Origin: QHXW01 sp963768075
GTDB taxonomy: Bacteria > Acidobacteriota > Terriglobia > Bryobacterales > Bryobacteraceae
Direction of reading: 5' to 3'
Length of the DNA stretch: 64,000 bases
Assembly (NCBI GenBank): GCA_963768075.1
Contig: CAVYHD010000002.1
Span: 455,656-519,655, forward strand
Shown: positions 1-8,786 of the stretch, piece by piece
Layout of the letters: the number at the start of each line of letters is the position of its first letter
Position numbering within the stretch: the first letter of the stretch is position 1
Notes under the pieces: generated by a model
What the model was told of the DNA's origin: nothing
Database searches by the model: none
What the model saw: the letters and a program-made list of their open reading frames with translations, nothing else
Translations under genes and position numbers: made by a program

Positions 1-1222
1 AGCGGCGTGAACCCGGCTTTGACTAAATTCTCAAGCTCTTCGTGAAGCGACCAACCGGGAATCATGTAGTTGTTCGCAACGCCGCTGTCAGTTCCTGCGA
101 GCATCGGCACACCTGCCTTGTGGGCGGCTCGTAGCATCGTATCGAACTTGTTCACCATTTCCCTTCCAACCGGTTTGGCTGCTAAGGGCAGAGGGTGCCG
201 TCGACCCGATTTCGGATCCCAGCTCGCCCAAATAGCCGGAAATAGAAATTGCCTTCTTGGGTCGGACTCGAAGTCCTTCTCGCCAAACTCATCGTACTCC
301 CTACGACCCACAGTTAAGGTGGGGGTCAGCCAAACTCCTTTGTTGGCCATGGACGTATACACGGCGGAAGCGGCCGTTTCGTCATGCATCCAAATCAGGC
401 GGGAAAAGGCCTCGCCAAAATTCATGCGGAGGGGTGTTTTCTTACGCTCGCTGGATTCTTTCGCAAAAGCGTCAAATTCCGGCCGCTTTGGAGTCAATAG
501 ACCGTAGCAGTGCTCCAGGCCATCCATCCCGATCTGAACCAGCTCGTCGGTTGGGATGTTTCCTGGTGCATGTCCCGTGACCAGCAGTTTCTGTTTGTGA
601 GCTTCCTCGACAACTGCCTTCAGCACAACCGGGTCCACCTCTGAAAAATAGACCTTCACGAAGTCCACGCCCATCTGCTTGAGTTGCCGAACAGCCTGTC
701 GACCCTCTTCCGGAGTCGTAACGGCAATCGAGCCGGCCCACGCTGGAGGCTCTTGGTCAATTTTGCGGCTAGCGGTAAGAATCCTCGGGCCCTCACGTTT
801 GCCCGCTTCAATTTCTTCCCGCCACTGGAGTACCGATTCTGCGAGATCGCCGCCCATGTCCCGGACGCCTACGACGCCGTGAACCAAATAAAGGTCGAGC
901 AAAGCAGCATTCTCATTTGCCAGCGAAACATCCGGCTTGACGGGATCGTTGCGGAAATGGACATGCATGTCCCACAAGCCGGGAATCAGATAGCGGCCAT
1001 CCCCGGCGATGCGCTTCGCCCGGCCGGAAGCGCTTCCGATCCTGGTCCGACCTCGGTGATGCGACCGCCGTTGACGAGCACGGTCTGATCGGAAACCACT
1101 TCGCCCTTGCTCACATCAATGACGTTTACGTTGGTGATGGCTAACGATTCAGCGTGCGGATATGGTGTCAGAACGAAACTGATCGTCGCGAGAAGCAACG
1201 TGATCTGAATAGACCGGTTCAT
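1..1222 (-). CDS. Exported amidohydrolase (metal-dependent), partial, one frameshift
   Basis: Amidohydrolase-superfamily hydrolase of the imidazolonepropionase/prolidase-like type, probably acting on a cyclic amide or dipeptide-like substrate outside the cytoplasm. The ATG at 1220-1222 gives a signal peptide (MNRSIQITLLLATISF...) followed by the usual N-terminal strand AITNVNVIDV. Metal-site motifs follow in order: MHVHF near 965, VKVYF (candidate bridging Lys) near 650, GHAPG near 570, LEHC near 515 and GTDSG near 95. The C-terminus runs off the window. The first ~70 codons are in a different frame from the rest: the reading shifts between about 1005 and 1030, at an A/G/C-rich stretch, after which the frame stays open to base 1. 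I read this as one gene with a one-base error. Transcribed downstream of the formamidase-like gene with a 51-base gap. Family is clear; the substrate is not. Confidence 0.8.
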
Positions 1223-1273
1223 TGCGGCTGTTCCTCCAATTCTCCGTTGCTCAGTCAATTGTCCGCGTTCGCG

Positions 1274-2293
1274 TTACCGGGCCGCCGTGAAGATTGCCTT
1301 GGGCAGCATGGCGTGTACACCCTTGACGTGATCGACGACTTGCGTGACGTGCAGATCCACGGCGGCGCTGGTGAGCATGTAAGCGTCGTCGCGTGACAGT
1401 CCCCGTTCCGTCATCAGGTAGTCGATCATTTCCTGCGTGGCGCGGCGCGCCGCCTCGTCCAGGCTCTCGTGAAGACCGATCGTGATGTAGTGCGTGGGGG
1501 TCTCCGCTCGTGGCCAGCGCAGCTTCATGTCTTTGCGCACGGCAAATCGGAAGACGCCGGTCAGGTTGGTCTCAATGGCGGTGACACAGACTTCGCCATC
1601 GCCTTGAGCGGCGTGGCCGTCGCCGGCCAAAAACAACGCTCCAGGCACGTGCACCGGTAAATAAACTTTTGTGCCCGCCACCAGCCACTTGTTGTCCATG
1701 TTGCCGCCGTTATAAGCCGGCGGACCGCTGCTCAAGCGGCCCTCGGGCGGCGCTACTCCCAGCACGCCAAAAAACGGATGGACAGGAATGCGGATGCCGG
1801 GCGCGAATAGCGCAACCTTGTTCTGGTCATCGAGCGGTACCAGTTTGGAGCGCAGGTAGGGAAACTCTTCGGGCAGTGTGCCGGCATCGGGAGCGATCTG
1901 CATCCAGCCGTAGGGTGAGCGGAGTCGGATATCCACGATCTCCACTTCCAGGACGTCACCAGGCATCGCTCCTTCAATGGCAACGGGCCCCGTGAGAACG
2001 TGCGGCCCCGGGCCCTTATCCTTCACCTTCGCTTCCACTTCCTTCAACTCGCGGATGGGATCGTCGGGCGCCGCGCCGAGTTGCTCCAGTTCGTCGATGG
2101 CGCAAATCGTATCCATGGTCACCAGCTCACCCGGTTTCACGGTGAGGACTGGCTTGCCGTCGGAGGCAAAGTACCCCCATTGGACCGTGGACGGCGTCAC
2201 GCGGAGCGTGTGCTGCGCCGATCCCGTCGGAATCCACAGGGTCGCAAGAAGGAAAACCGGACTTACAAATGGGCTTTGGAGAATCGTTCGCAT
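1274..2293 (-). CDS. Acetamidase/formamidase family protein, exported
   Basis: Protein of 339 residues of the FmdA/AmdA family, zinc-type amidases that hydrolyse formamide or acetamide to ammonia and the acid. I choose the ATG at 2291-2293 because it begins a good signal peptide (MRTILQSPFVSPVFLLATLW... ending near GSAQ); the frame stays open upstream but that part is Arg-rich and unlike protein. Family landmarks are LTGPVAIEGAMPGDVLEVEI, the HPFFGVLGVAPPEG segment, GGNMDNKWL and the LFLAGDGHAAQGDGEVC block that carries the conserved Asp/His/Glu residues. The signal peptide is unusual compared with the cytoplasmic enzymes of this family and suggests a periplasmic role. Probably transcribed with the amidohydrolase that follows. 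Exact substrate uncertain. Confidence 0.85.
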   Translation of the reverse strand: MRTILQSPFVSPVFLLATLWIPTGSAQHTLRVTPSTVQWGYFASDGKPVLTVKPGELVTMDTICAIDELEQLGAAPDDPIRELKEVEAKVKDKGPGPHVLTGPVAIEGAMPGDVLEVEIVDIRLRSPYGWMQIAPDAGTLPEEFPYLRSKLVPLDDQNKVALFAPGIRIPVHPFFGVLGVAPPEGRLSSGPPAYNGGNMDNKWLVAGTKVYLPVHVPGALFLAGDGHAAQGDGEVCVTAIETNLTGVFRFAVRKDMKLRWPRAETPTHYITIGLHESLDEAARRATQEMIDYLMTERGLSRDDAYMLTSAAVDLHVTQVVDHVKGVHAMLPKAIFTAAR

Positions 2294-2430
2294 AAGGTGC
2301 TCAACTCGCAGCAATGTTACACCGCTTTTAACGGCGGTGCACAAGGCGGATCGATCGGGGGCCGGTATGCGACCACATGGTTTTGGCTCCGCGCCCGGCG
2401 TTACACTATCAGAGGTCTTTGGAGGTGAAG
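2294..2430. promoter_or_regulatory. Divergent promoter region with small palindrome
   Basis: This 137-base gap separates two divergently transcribed exported proteins, so it must hold promoters for both. It contains a 6-bp perfect inverted repeat, CACCGC at 2320-2325 and GCGGTG at 2334-2339, with an 8-base AT-rich spacer, which could be an operator. No clear -35/-10 pair could be assigned by eye. A strong ribosome binding site (GGAGGTG) sits 2424-2427 just before the rightward ATG. Confidence 0.35.
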
Positions 2431-3438
2431 ATGCGTCGCAACATCCTTGCGTTGTTCTTGCTGTCAGCCGTGTTCGCGGCCAACAGTTATCATCGGGTGC
2501 AAAAAATCGCCATCGGCGGCGAGGGCGGCTGGGACTACCTGATCGCCGATGGCACAAGCGGGAGGGTATACGTCTCACACGGCTCTGAAGTGGATGTGGT
2601 GGACACCAAAACCAGCCAGGTCATCGGCAAGATCACCGAGCTGAAGGGCGTGCACGGGATAGCGCTCGCACCCGAGTTCGGGCGTGGCTTTATCAGCAAC
2701 GGCCAGGCCGGCACGGTCACAATTTTCGACCTGAAGACGCTCCAGAAGATCGGCCAGGACGTGCCCGCTGGTAAAAATCCCGACGCCATAATTTACGATC
2801 GCGCCTCGAAACGAGTATTCGCGTTTAATGGCCGCAGCTCCGACGCTACCGCCATCGATGCCGGAAAAGGAACGGTCGCCGGCACGATTGCGCTGGAAGG
2901 CAAACCAGAATTTGCCGCTGCGGATGGCGTGGGTCATGTCTACGTCAACATCGAAGACAAGAGCACGGTGTTCGAGATTGATTCGCGCAAGCTCACGGTG
3001 GAGCACCGCTGGCCGCTCGCGCCGTGTGAGGAACCATCAGGCATGGCGATCGACGCGAAGCACCGGCGCATCTTTTCCGGCTGCCACAACCAGATAATGG
3101 CCGTGATGGACGCGGACACTGGCAAAGTAGTGGCGACGCCGCCCATTGGGAACGGAATCGACGCCACGGCGTTTGATCCGGAAACGGGACTGGTGTTCAA
3201 TTCGTGCGGTGATGGCACGCTCAGCGTGATCCACGAAGATTCGCCGGATAAATACACGGTAGCCGAAAACACTAGCACTCAGGCCGGCGCGCGGACCATG
3301 GCGCTCGATATCAAGACGCACGACGTTTATCTGGCGATCGCGGAATTCGAACCTGCGCCTGAGCCGGCCGCGGGGCAGCCGCGACCTCGGCGGAAGATGG
3401 TTGCCGGCACCTTCGGGCTGCTGGAATTCGCAAGGTAG
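2431..3438 (+). CDS. Exported YVTN/YncE-type beta-propeller protein
   Basis: Protein of 335 residues built from repeated beta-propeller blades of the YncE/YVTN class, for example DYLIADGTSGRVYVSHG, DAIIYDRASKRVFAFNG and MAIDAKHRRIFSGCHN. Such proteins are exported, bind ligands or act as scaffolds, and have no defined catalytic role in most cases. The ATG at 2431 follows GGAGGTGA and starts a signal peptide (MRRNILALFLLSAVFAA). The tail is Pro/Glu-rich (EPAPEPAAGQPRPRR) before a last blade strand (GTFGLLEFAR). It is divergent from the formamidase-like gene. Function beyond the fold is unknown. Confidence 0.85.
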   Translation: MRRNILALFLLSAVFAANSYHRVQKIAIGGEGGWDYLIADGTSGRVYVSHGSEVDVVDTKTSQVIGKITELKGVHGIALAPEFGRGFISNGQAGTVTIFDLKTLQKIGQDVPAGKNPDAIIYDRASKRVFAFNGRSSDATAIDAGKGTVAGTIALEGKPEFAAADGVGHVYVNIEDKSTVFEIDSRKLTVEHRWPLAPCEEPSGMAIDAKHRRIFSGCHNQIMAVMDADTGKVVATPPIGNGIDATAFDPETGLVFNSCGDGTLSVIHEDSPDKYTVAENTSTQAGARTMALDIKTHDVYLAIAEFEPAPEPAAGQPRPRRKMVAGTFGLLEFAR

Positions 3439-3447
3439 GAACGGGGT

Positions 3448-3984
3448 TTACTGGGTCAGCACGCGTAGCAGCGTGTCGCGATCCCAGGCGCCATCATGGC
3501 GTACGCCGTTCAGAAACAGTCCTGGGGTCTTGTACACCCCATTCTGCACGCCGCGGCGGAAATCCTCGCGGACACGATCTTCGTACAGCCTCTTCTTCAA
3601 CTCGCGGCTAAATCGGTCCACATCCAACCGGAGACTCTCGGCATACGCGATCAGGTTCTTGGATTGTAGGGCACTTTGATTCTGAAATAACAGCTCATGC
3701 ATCTCCCAAAAGCGGCCCTGCTTGCCGGCGGCCTCTGCGGCCTCCGCCGCTTCCAATGCTCGCGGATGAATGCCGGAGAGCGGATAGTGACGATACACTA
3801 TGCGAAGGTGTTCGCCGACCGTCGACTGCAGATCTCGAATGATGTCGAATAACCGGCCGCAATCCGGACACTCGTAGTCGCCGTACTCGACCAATGTATA
3901 GGGGGCCGACTCCGCGCCGTACACGTGATCTTCTTCGTGGATAGGTAACAGCAGCCGCGTGGTATCAGCTGAATCCGGGGTCAT
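3448..3984 (-). CDS. DsbA-family thioredoxin-fold protein, cytoplasmic
   Basis: Protein of 178 residues with a thioredoxin fold of the DsbA/FrnE type. The redox motif is Cys39-Pro-Asp-Cys42 in YGDYECPDCGRLF. The helical insertion typical of DsbA follows (residues about 75-135), then the cis-proline loop in KTPGLFLNG. There is no signal peptide, so it probably works in the cytoplasm. Proteins of this exact type are found alone or fused to NhaA antiporters in many soil bacteria. The CPDC dipeptide is not the CPHC of oxidising DsbA, so the redox direction is unclear. It lies tail to tail with the propeller gene (9 bases apart). Confidence 0.87.
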   Translation of the reverse strand: MTPDSADTTRLLLPIHEEDHVYGAESAPYTLVEYGDYECPDCGRLFDIIRDLQSTVGEHLRIVYRHYPLSGIHPRALEAAEAAEAAGKQGRFWEMHELLFQNQSALQSKNLIAYAESLRLDVDRFSRELKKRLYEDRVREDFRRGVQNGVYKTPGLFLNGVRHDGAWDRDTLLRVLTQ

Positions 3985-4046
3985 TGCATCCTCCGATCAA
4001 TAAGGATGCGCCAGCAGCGGATTCGATGCTATTTTCGCCGCAACGC

Positions 4047-6838
4047 TTAGAAGTGGAACCCGATCGTCGCGGTTATGGCGCGCGGCGATAACGTAATGCG
4101 TTCCGCTGAAGGTCGAAAGGAAATTGTAGAGCGCTTCCTTGTTCGTCAGATTGATGACCGTCAGGCGGGCGCTCCACTTGTACTTGTCGCCGTGGAAGAT
4201 GTTGTCATGTCCCACGGCGACGTCGAACAGATTGCGCGATGCAATGCGGGGCGGGTTGTGGTCGTCGTTCTCCGTGCCCGCGGCCGGAATCGTGAGCAGC
4301 GTCGAACCGTACTGCGATGCCGGGCAGAGGCCGGTCGGACTGATCGGAGTGGTCGGCGTCGCATGCACGCTCCCGCAGTAGAGCCCGCCTTCGAACTGTT
4401 GATCCGGCGTGAGGCCGGAGACGTCCACGATGCTGTCGGTTCCATTCGGTCCATTGGCGCAATCTGCCTCCGGCGCAGGGCACCGGGCCGGCCACCAGGC
4501 CGCTGTCATAACGCCAGTTGAAGCTGAACCACGGGCGCCTTCTTCGAGGGCTGGTATTGCAGGTGCGTGGTCTGATTGAAGAGCTCGTCGTGGTCGATGC
4601 GGAATACGCTGATCGCGCCCGGAGTCGCGCCGATACCGGCGACTTGCGGACCGAAGAAGCGCGCCGCCACGCTGGACATCACCACAAACGCCGTCAGTCC
4701 GTGGAAGTTCGGCACCGTGGCGCGGATTGCATATCCGGGAATTTTCGAGCTCTCCCACTCGATCGGATAAGTGATCGGCGTGTTGCCGAGCACGCTGAAG
4801 TCGAAGGCCTTGTGGGTGTACTTCCAGATGTATTCGCCATCGATCACCAGGTACTTGCCAAACGCCTGCTGAAGGCCGGCGTGGAACTCATTGCGATGGC
4901 CGGGACTCAGCGGCGTGGTCGTCACGCAAGCGCCGCCCGGGACCAGCGTCTGAAATGCGGCGATCACCGGGTCGTTGCATCCCTAGGCTCGCCAGCACCA
5001 GGTTCTCGTTGAACGGAGTCTCCATGGTGCGGGCATAGGATACCCGCAGAACGGTGTTGGTCGGCTTGATGTTGTAAGCGATACCCAGGCGCGGTTCGCC
5101 TTGCGCGGCGCTGGCAAGGCCGTTGTATTTATCGAAGCGCACGCCGAGGTTGAAGGTCCAGTTGTGGAGCGTGATCGTGTCCTGAACGTAAAAGGCGAAT
5201 TCCTTGATGTCGGCATGGCCGAAGTAGCTGTAATCGCCGCTGGTGGTATTCGGGCAGCCGTCGGAAGCGGGCAGCGGCGCCGTTCTGGTCAGGTCGTAAC
5301 AGGCAAGAAGCGGAATAAATGCCGGGATCCGAACCCTGGCCGAGTTCGGCTGAAGCCCTCCGGTGCATCCATCCGGATTGGTCAGCGAGGGTTCGTGTCG
5401 GGGCTTCCGTCGGCGTTCAGACAAGGGGCGTTCGCCGTCGGGATCGACCAGGCCGAAAGCATCCTTCTCCGTGATGAAACGTGTGCTCGATAAGTAGCGC
5501 CGATCTTGATATTGTGAATGCCCTTGACGTAGGACAGCTTGCGCGGGCGCCGGCATTGGTCAACCGGCGATTCTGGCCCACGGTCGCGGACTGCAGATCG
5601 GGCGTGAAGTCGGCGAACGGGTTATCGCTCGGATAGTAGTTGTATTGATCCTGCCGCACAAAGCCGCCGAACGTGAACACGGTATTCGCATTGAGCAGAC
5701 GAGTCCAGGTCGGCGCAATGTTAAACGTTCTGATCTTCGACCGCTGATCCTCAGAGCCGACCGGTAGGCCATTGGGGCCAAGGCCGCCGTTATTGACCAC
5801 GAGCCCGTTCCAGGCCGTCGCATTCTGCGCGTCGTACGAATTGGGCGTCTGGAACCAGGACCGCGTGAAGCCGAGATTCAGGTTGATTGTGTCCGCGTCG
5901 AGAAGGTTTGAAATCGACCCGGTCGAAAAAGTTCTCCTCGTTGCCGTGATCGTGGAAGACCTGATACTCCGGCCCGTCAAGGAAACGGCCGGTGTCCAAG
6001 CCGTTGGCGGAGATGAAGTTTCCCCACTTCTGCTGGCCGTAGGAAAGATCGAATCCCCCGTTGGAAGTGCCAAAAGTGCCGTAGGAGGCCGTTACATCGC
6101 CGTGGGGCGTGGTCACTCCCAGCCCCGAGCGAGTGGTCACCACGATCACCAGACTGGTTTTGCCGCCATATTCCGCCGGCGGCGCGCCTTCGATGACTTC
6201 CATCGACTGGACGGCGTCGACCGGCAATCTGATTCGAGAAGACCTTGCTTTGCTGGTCCGTAATCGGCTGGCCGTCAACGGAGAAAGAATTCGAGGCGTG
6301 ATCGCCCGAGTCCGTGAAAAAGGCCGTTCGAGTCGGCCGCAACCCCCGGCGTAGCCAGCGTCACCAGAGAACTGAGCGAAGAGGATTGGCTTTCGAGAGG
6401 AAGCTTGTCGAACAGCTCCCGATCCACGTCCGTGTGGGTGGTGGGATCGGTTTCGATAAGATCTTCGCCCCCTTCTACCGTCATCGTTGTCGTCTCTGCG
6501 CCGACTTGCAGGGTGACCTTTAATGCAGTTGGTATCGCCGACCGCACGTCCACGTCCTGCGTTGCATTCTGAAAACCGGCCGCCGTCACGCTCAAGTGAT
6601 AGGGATTATAAGGAAGGTTGTCGAACGCGAAGTTTCCCTGGCCATCGGTCTGCGTACTTTTGGTGTATTGCGATACGGGATTCTGAATCTCGACCGTGGC
6701 GCCGGGGATAGCTGCCCCGGATTGGTCCAGAACCGAGCCGCGAATGCTTCCTGACGATGATTGGGCAAAGCTCAATACGCCGCAACTAAAGAAAAGGGTG
6801 AGGCAGGCAAGGGTCACCGAAGCGAGCTTGGTCATCAT
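4047..6838 (-). pseudogene. TonB-dependent receptor (Cna/CarboxypepD-reg type), multiple frameshifts
   Basis: About 930 residues of a large outer-membrane receptor can be pieced together from all three reverse frames. N-terminus (start 6838): signal peptide ending ...SFAQ, then the regulatory-like beta-sandwich GSIRGSVLDQSGAAIPGATV. Plug domain: FSVDGQPITDQQ and MEVIEGAPPAEYGGK. Barrel: NLGVRFDKYNG, RLGIAYNIKPTNTVLRVSYART. C-terminus: VINLTNKEALYNFLSTFSGTH, then after a shift ITATIGFHF and stop at 4047-4049, a typical terminal Phe. Frame changes fall near 6300, 6240, 5910, 5535, 4985, 4505 and 4085. Every conserved segment is present in order, so this is either a fresh pseudogene or, more likely given other errors in the window, badly sequenced DNA. 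Confidence 0.75.
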
Positions 6839-6955
6839 CTTATTATTTAAGTGGATCGGGGGAACTCCTAGACAAATCTGACACATGGCCGGAATTTGCC
6901 GATGAACGAACTAATTTTCGTCATGATCGGACTACCCAGAACAGCGTCTAGGTGC

Positions 6956-8749
6956 TCAGCGGCTGATGCGCACGACGTTGGAGTAGGCCGATTCTCCGTT
7001 GCCGTTCGCGGTTCGAACACGGTAACAGACCAAACTGCCGGAAGACAGGTTCGCGTCGACGTACTCCACTTTGGCCGCTGGCTGTGTGGCTATGCGGGAC
7101 CATTTGCCATCCTGGCCAACGCGCCGTTCGATGATCGTATCGCGCGGGTTGCCGCCGTGAATGTCCCAGCGCAGCCGGACTGCGTTCGCCGTAGCGGCGC
7201 CAGTCAGCGAACTGGGAGCTTCCGGCAATACCGGCCAGTCGATGTAATCGTCATCGGTGACGGCGAACACGGTGTCGCGCACCGGCACATTCGGCAGCAC
7301 GTCGGTCGTACCGGGTTTCCACGCTATGGAATGCATTTCTCCCGAGACCACGTCGATGAGCACTGGGTGCCGGATTCCGCTGTTTCGAATCACCAGGTCC
7401 CTGTTGATGGGTGGAAAAATGTTGCCGGGTTCACTGTGCGCGCCCAGCCAGTAGGCCACGATCGCCTTGCCCGCCTTGGACCGGAATCCGTATGCAAAAA
7501 AGGGAAATTCGGCCGTACTCCGCAGGGATGGAATATTGGGCGCTACAATCTCCATGGACGGATCGAGTCTTGTGTCAGAGAACAAAGCGTTTGTGTTCTG
7601 GATCGCGTAGTACACCGGGCGCGGTGTAAAGTCATCCGGCACGTTGCGGAGGCCGTGGATGATGCCGAAATCGTCGTACTCGTTGCCATCGGTGCCGGCG
7701 GCGAGGAGCCAGACAAAAGTGCGGACACCCGCTGCCCAGTTGTAAATCATGCCGCGCGGCACATACTTCGATTGCACGGATTCGTCCGAATCCTCCCACG
7801 ATGGAATGGAATTAAACTCGTCATCCCAGAACGGAATGTCTTTCCGAATGCCGGGGTAGCTGCGGACGGTTTCGCGCAGCCTTGCCGGTGAATCGGGCCC
7901 ATAAGCGCCGTAGTCCATCGACTCCGGATTCAGATTCTGTCCGTAGCCGGGATAGGTGTGATAGGCGAAGACATCAATTCCGGCGGCGCATTGGCAAGCA
8001 TCGAGGGAGCGGCGGGCAAAATCGCTGATGGGATCAGCCAAGCCACCGTAGATCACCTTAGCTTGCGGATCGGTCTCGTGAACTGCCGGCACGAACGCTT
8101 TCAATAGCCGTCCGTATTCCTCCGGGCTCGGCACTGGATTCCAATAGCTGATGTCCTGCTCGTTCCAAAGCGCGTAGTATTGGATGCGCCCGCGAAAGTG
8201 GCTGACGACAAACTTCGTATATTTGATGAAGGCGTCGATTTGATCCGGCGTTTTCGGCGGCCAGAAGACCGAGTAGAGACTCCGGTCTTCATTGTGGAAT
8301 GACCCCGGCTCCGGAGTGATGGCGTCGGGGCGCACTCCCGAGGGAGAAGTGTACATGGGATTGCCGTAGTGAAGCTGGACCTGGATCTTCACACCGTTGT
8401 CGATAAGGGAATCGACGTAATCGTCCACTTCGGGATTAATGGCATAGACGCCGCGCTTCTGCTCGACCCAGTCCCAGCTCGTATAATCCGAACTGTTTTC
8501 GTACTGGCCGATGCGGATCCAGCTCACGCCCGCATCAAACATGCGCGTCCACCACCAGCGGTTCCAAGGCAGGTAGGGGTCGCGGGGCATATTTGAATTG
8601 ATGCCGAACCCATTTTCAATCTGCGAGGAGCGCTTCGGCGGCACGCGATCCGGCACCTTCTGGGCCGACGCAGGAAAAACGGAGAACAGAAAGACAAAAG
8701 ACAAAGTGCAAAAGACAAAAAGCAAAAGTGCCCGGTCGCGTATCCTCAT
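6956..8749 (-). CDS. Secreted glycoside-hydrolase-like protein with C-terminal fibronectin III domain
   Basis: Protein of 597 residues with a signal peptide, a TIM-barrel region like clan-A glycoside hydrolases (GH39/GH5 type) and a C-terminal FN3-like domain (SSLTGAATANAVRLRWD... to SYSNVVRISR-like end). Candidate acid/base Glu is in YYALWNEQD (about residue 205) and candidate nucleophile Glu in FWDDEFNS (about 315). A sugar is the likely substrate but it cannot be named. It lies directly downstream of an intact TonB receptor gene, a pairing seen in carbohydrate uptake loci. The hydrophobic core of the signal peptide (LLLFVFCTLSFVFLFSVF) is encoded by a TTTTGTC/TTTTGCA-type heptamer repeat, and a complementary repeat supplies the upstream ribosome binding site (AAAGG). 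Confidence 0.68.
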   Translation of the reverse strand: MRIRDRALLLFVFCTLSFVFLFSVFPASAQKVPDRVPPKRSSQIENGFGINSNMPRDPYLPWNRWWWTRMFDAGVSWIRIGQYENSSDYTSWDWVEQKRGVYAINPEVDDYVDSLIDNGVKIQVQLHYGNPMYTSPSGVRPDAITPEPGSFHNEDRSLYSVFWPPKTPDQIDAFIKYTKFVVSHFRGRIQYYALWNEQDISYWNPVPSPEEYGRLLKAFVPAVHETDPQAKVIYGGLADPISDFARRSLDACQCAAGIDVFAYHTYPGYGQNLNPESMDYGAYGPDSPARLRETVRSYPGIRKDIPFWDDEFNSIPSWEDSDESVQSKYVPRGMIYNWAAGVRTFVWLLAAGTDGNEYDDFGIIHGLRNVPDDFTPRPVYYAIQNTNALFSDTRLDPSMEIVAPNIPSLRSTAEFPFFAYGFRSKAGKAIVAYWLGAHSEPGNIFPPINRDLVIRNSGIRHPVLIDVVSGEMHSIAWKPGTTDVLPNVPVRDTVFAVTDDDYIDWPVLPEAPSSLTGAATANAVRLRWDIHGGNPRDTIIERRVGQDGKWSRIATQPAAKVEYVDANLSSGSLVCYRVRTANGNGESAYSNVVRISR

Positions 8750-8786
8750 TTTTGCCTTTTGTCTTTGCCTCTTGTCTTTTGCCTTG
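8690..8786. repeat. Degenerate heptamer repeat (CAAAAGR / YCTTTTG) forming an imperfect inverted repeat
   Basis: Two arms face each other around the glycoside-hydrolase start codon. Bases 8690-8738 hold repeated AAAAGAC, AAAGTGC and AAAAGCA units inside the gene; bases 8750-8786, the whole intergenic gap, hold TTTTGCC, TTTTGTC and CTTTGCC units. The arms are partly complementary. On the coding strand the intergenic arm reads as purine-rich GACAAAAGGCAAAA just before ATG, giving an AAAGG ribosome binding site. A second copy of this repeat family occurs at 46201-46257, again in front of a start codon. Confidence 0.7.
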
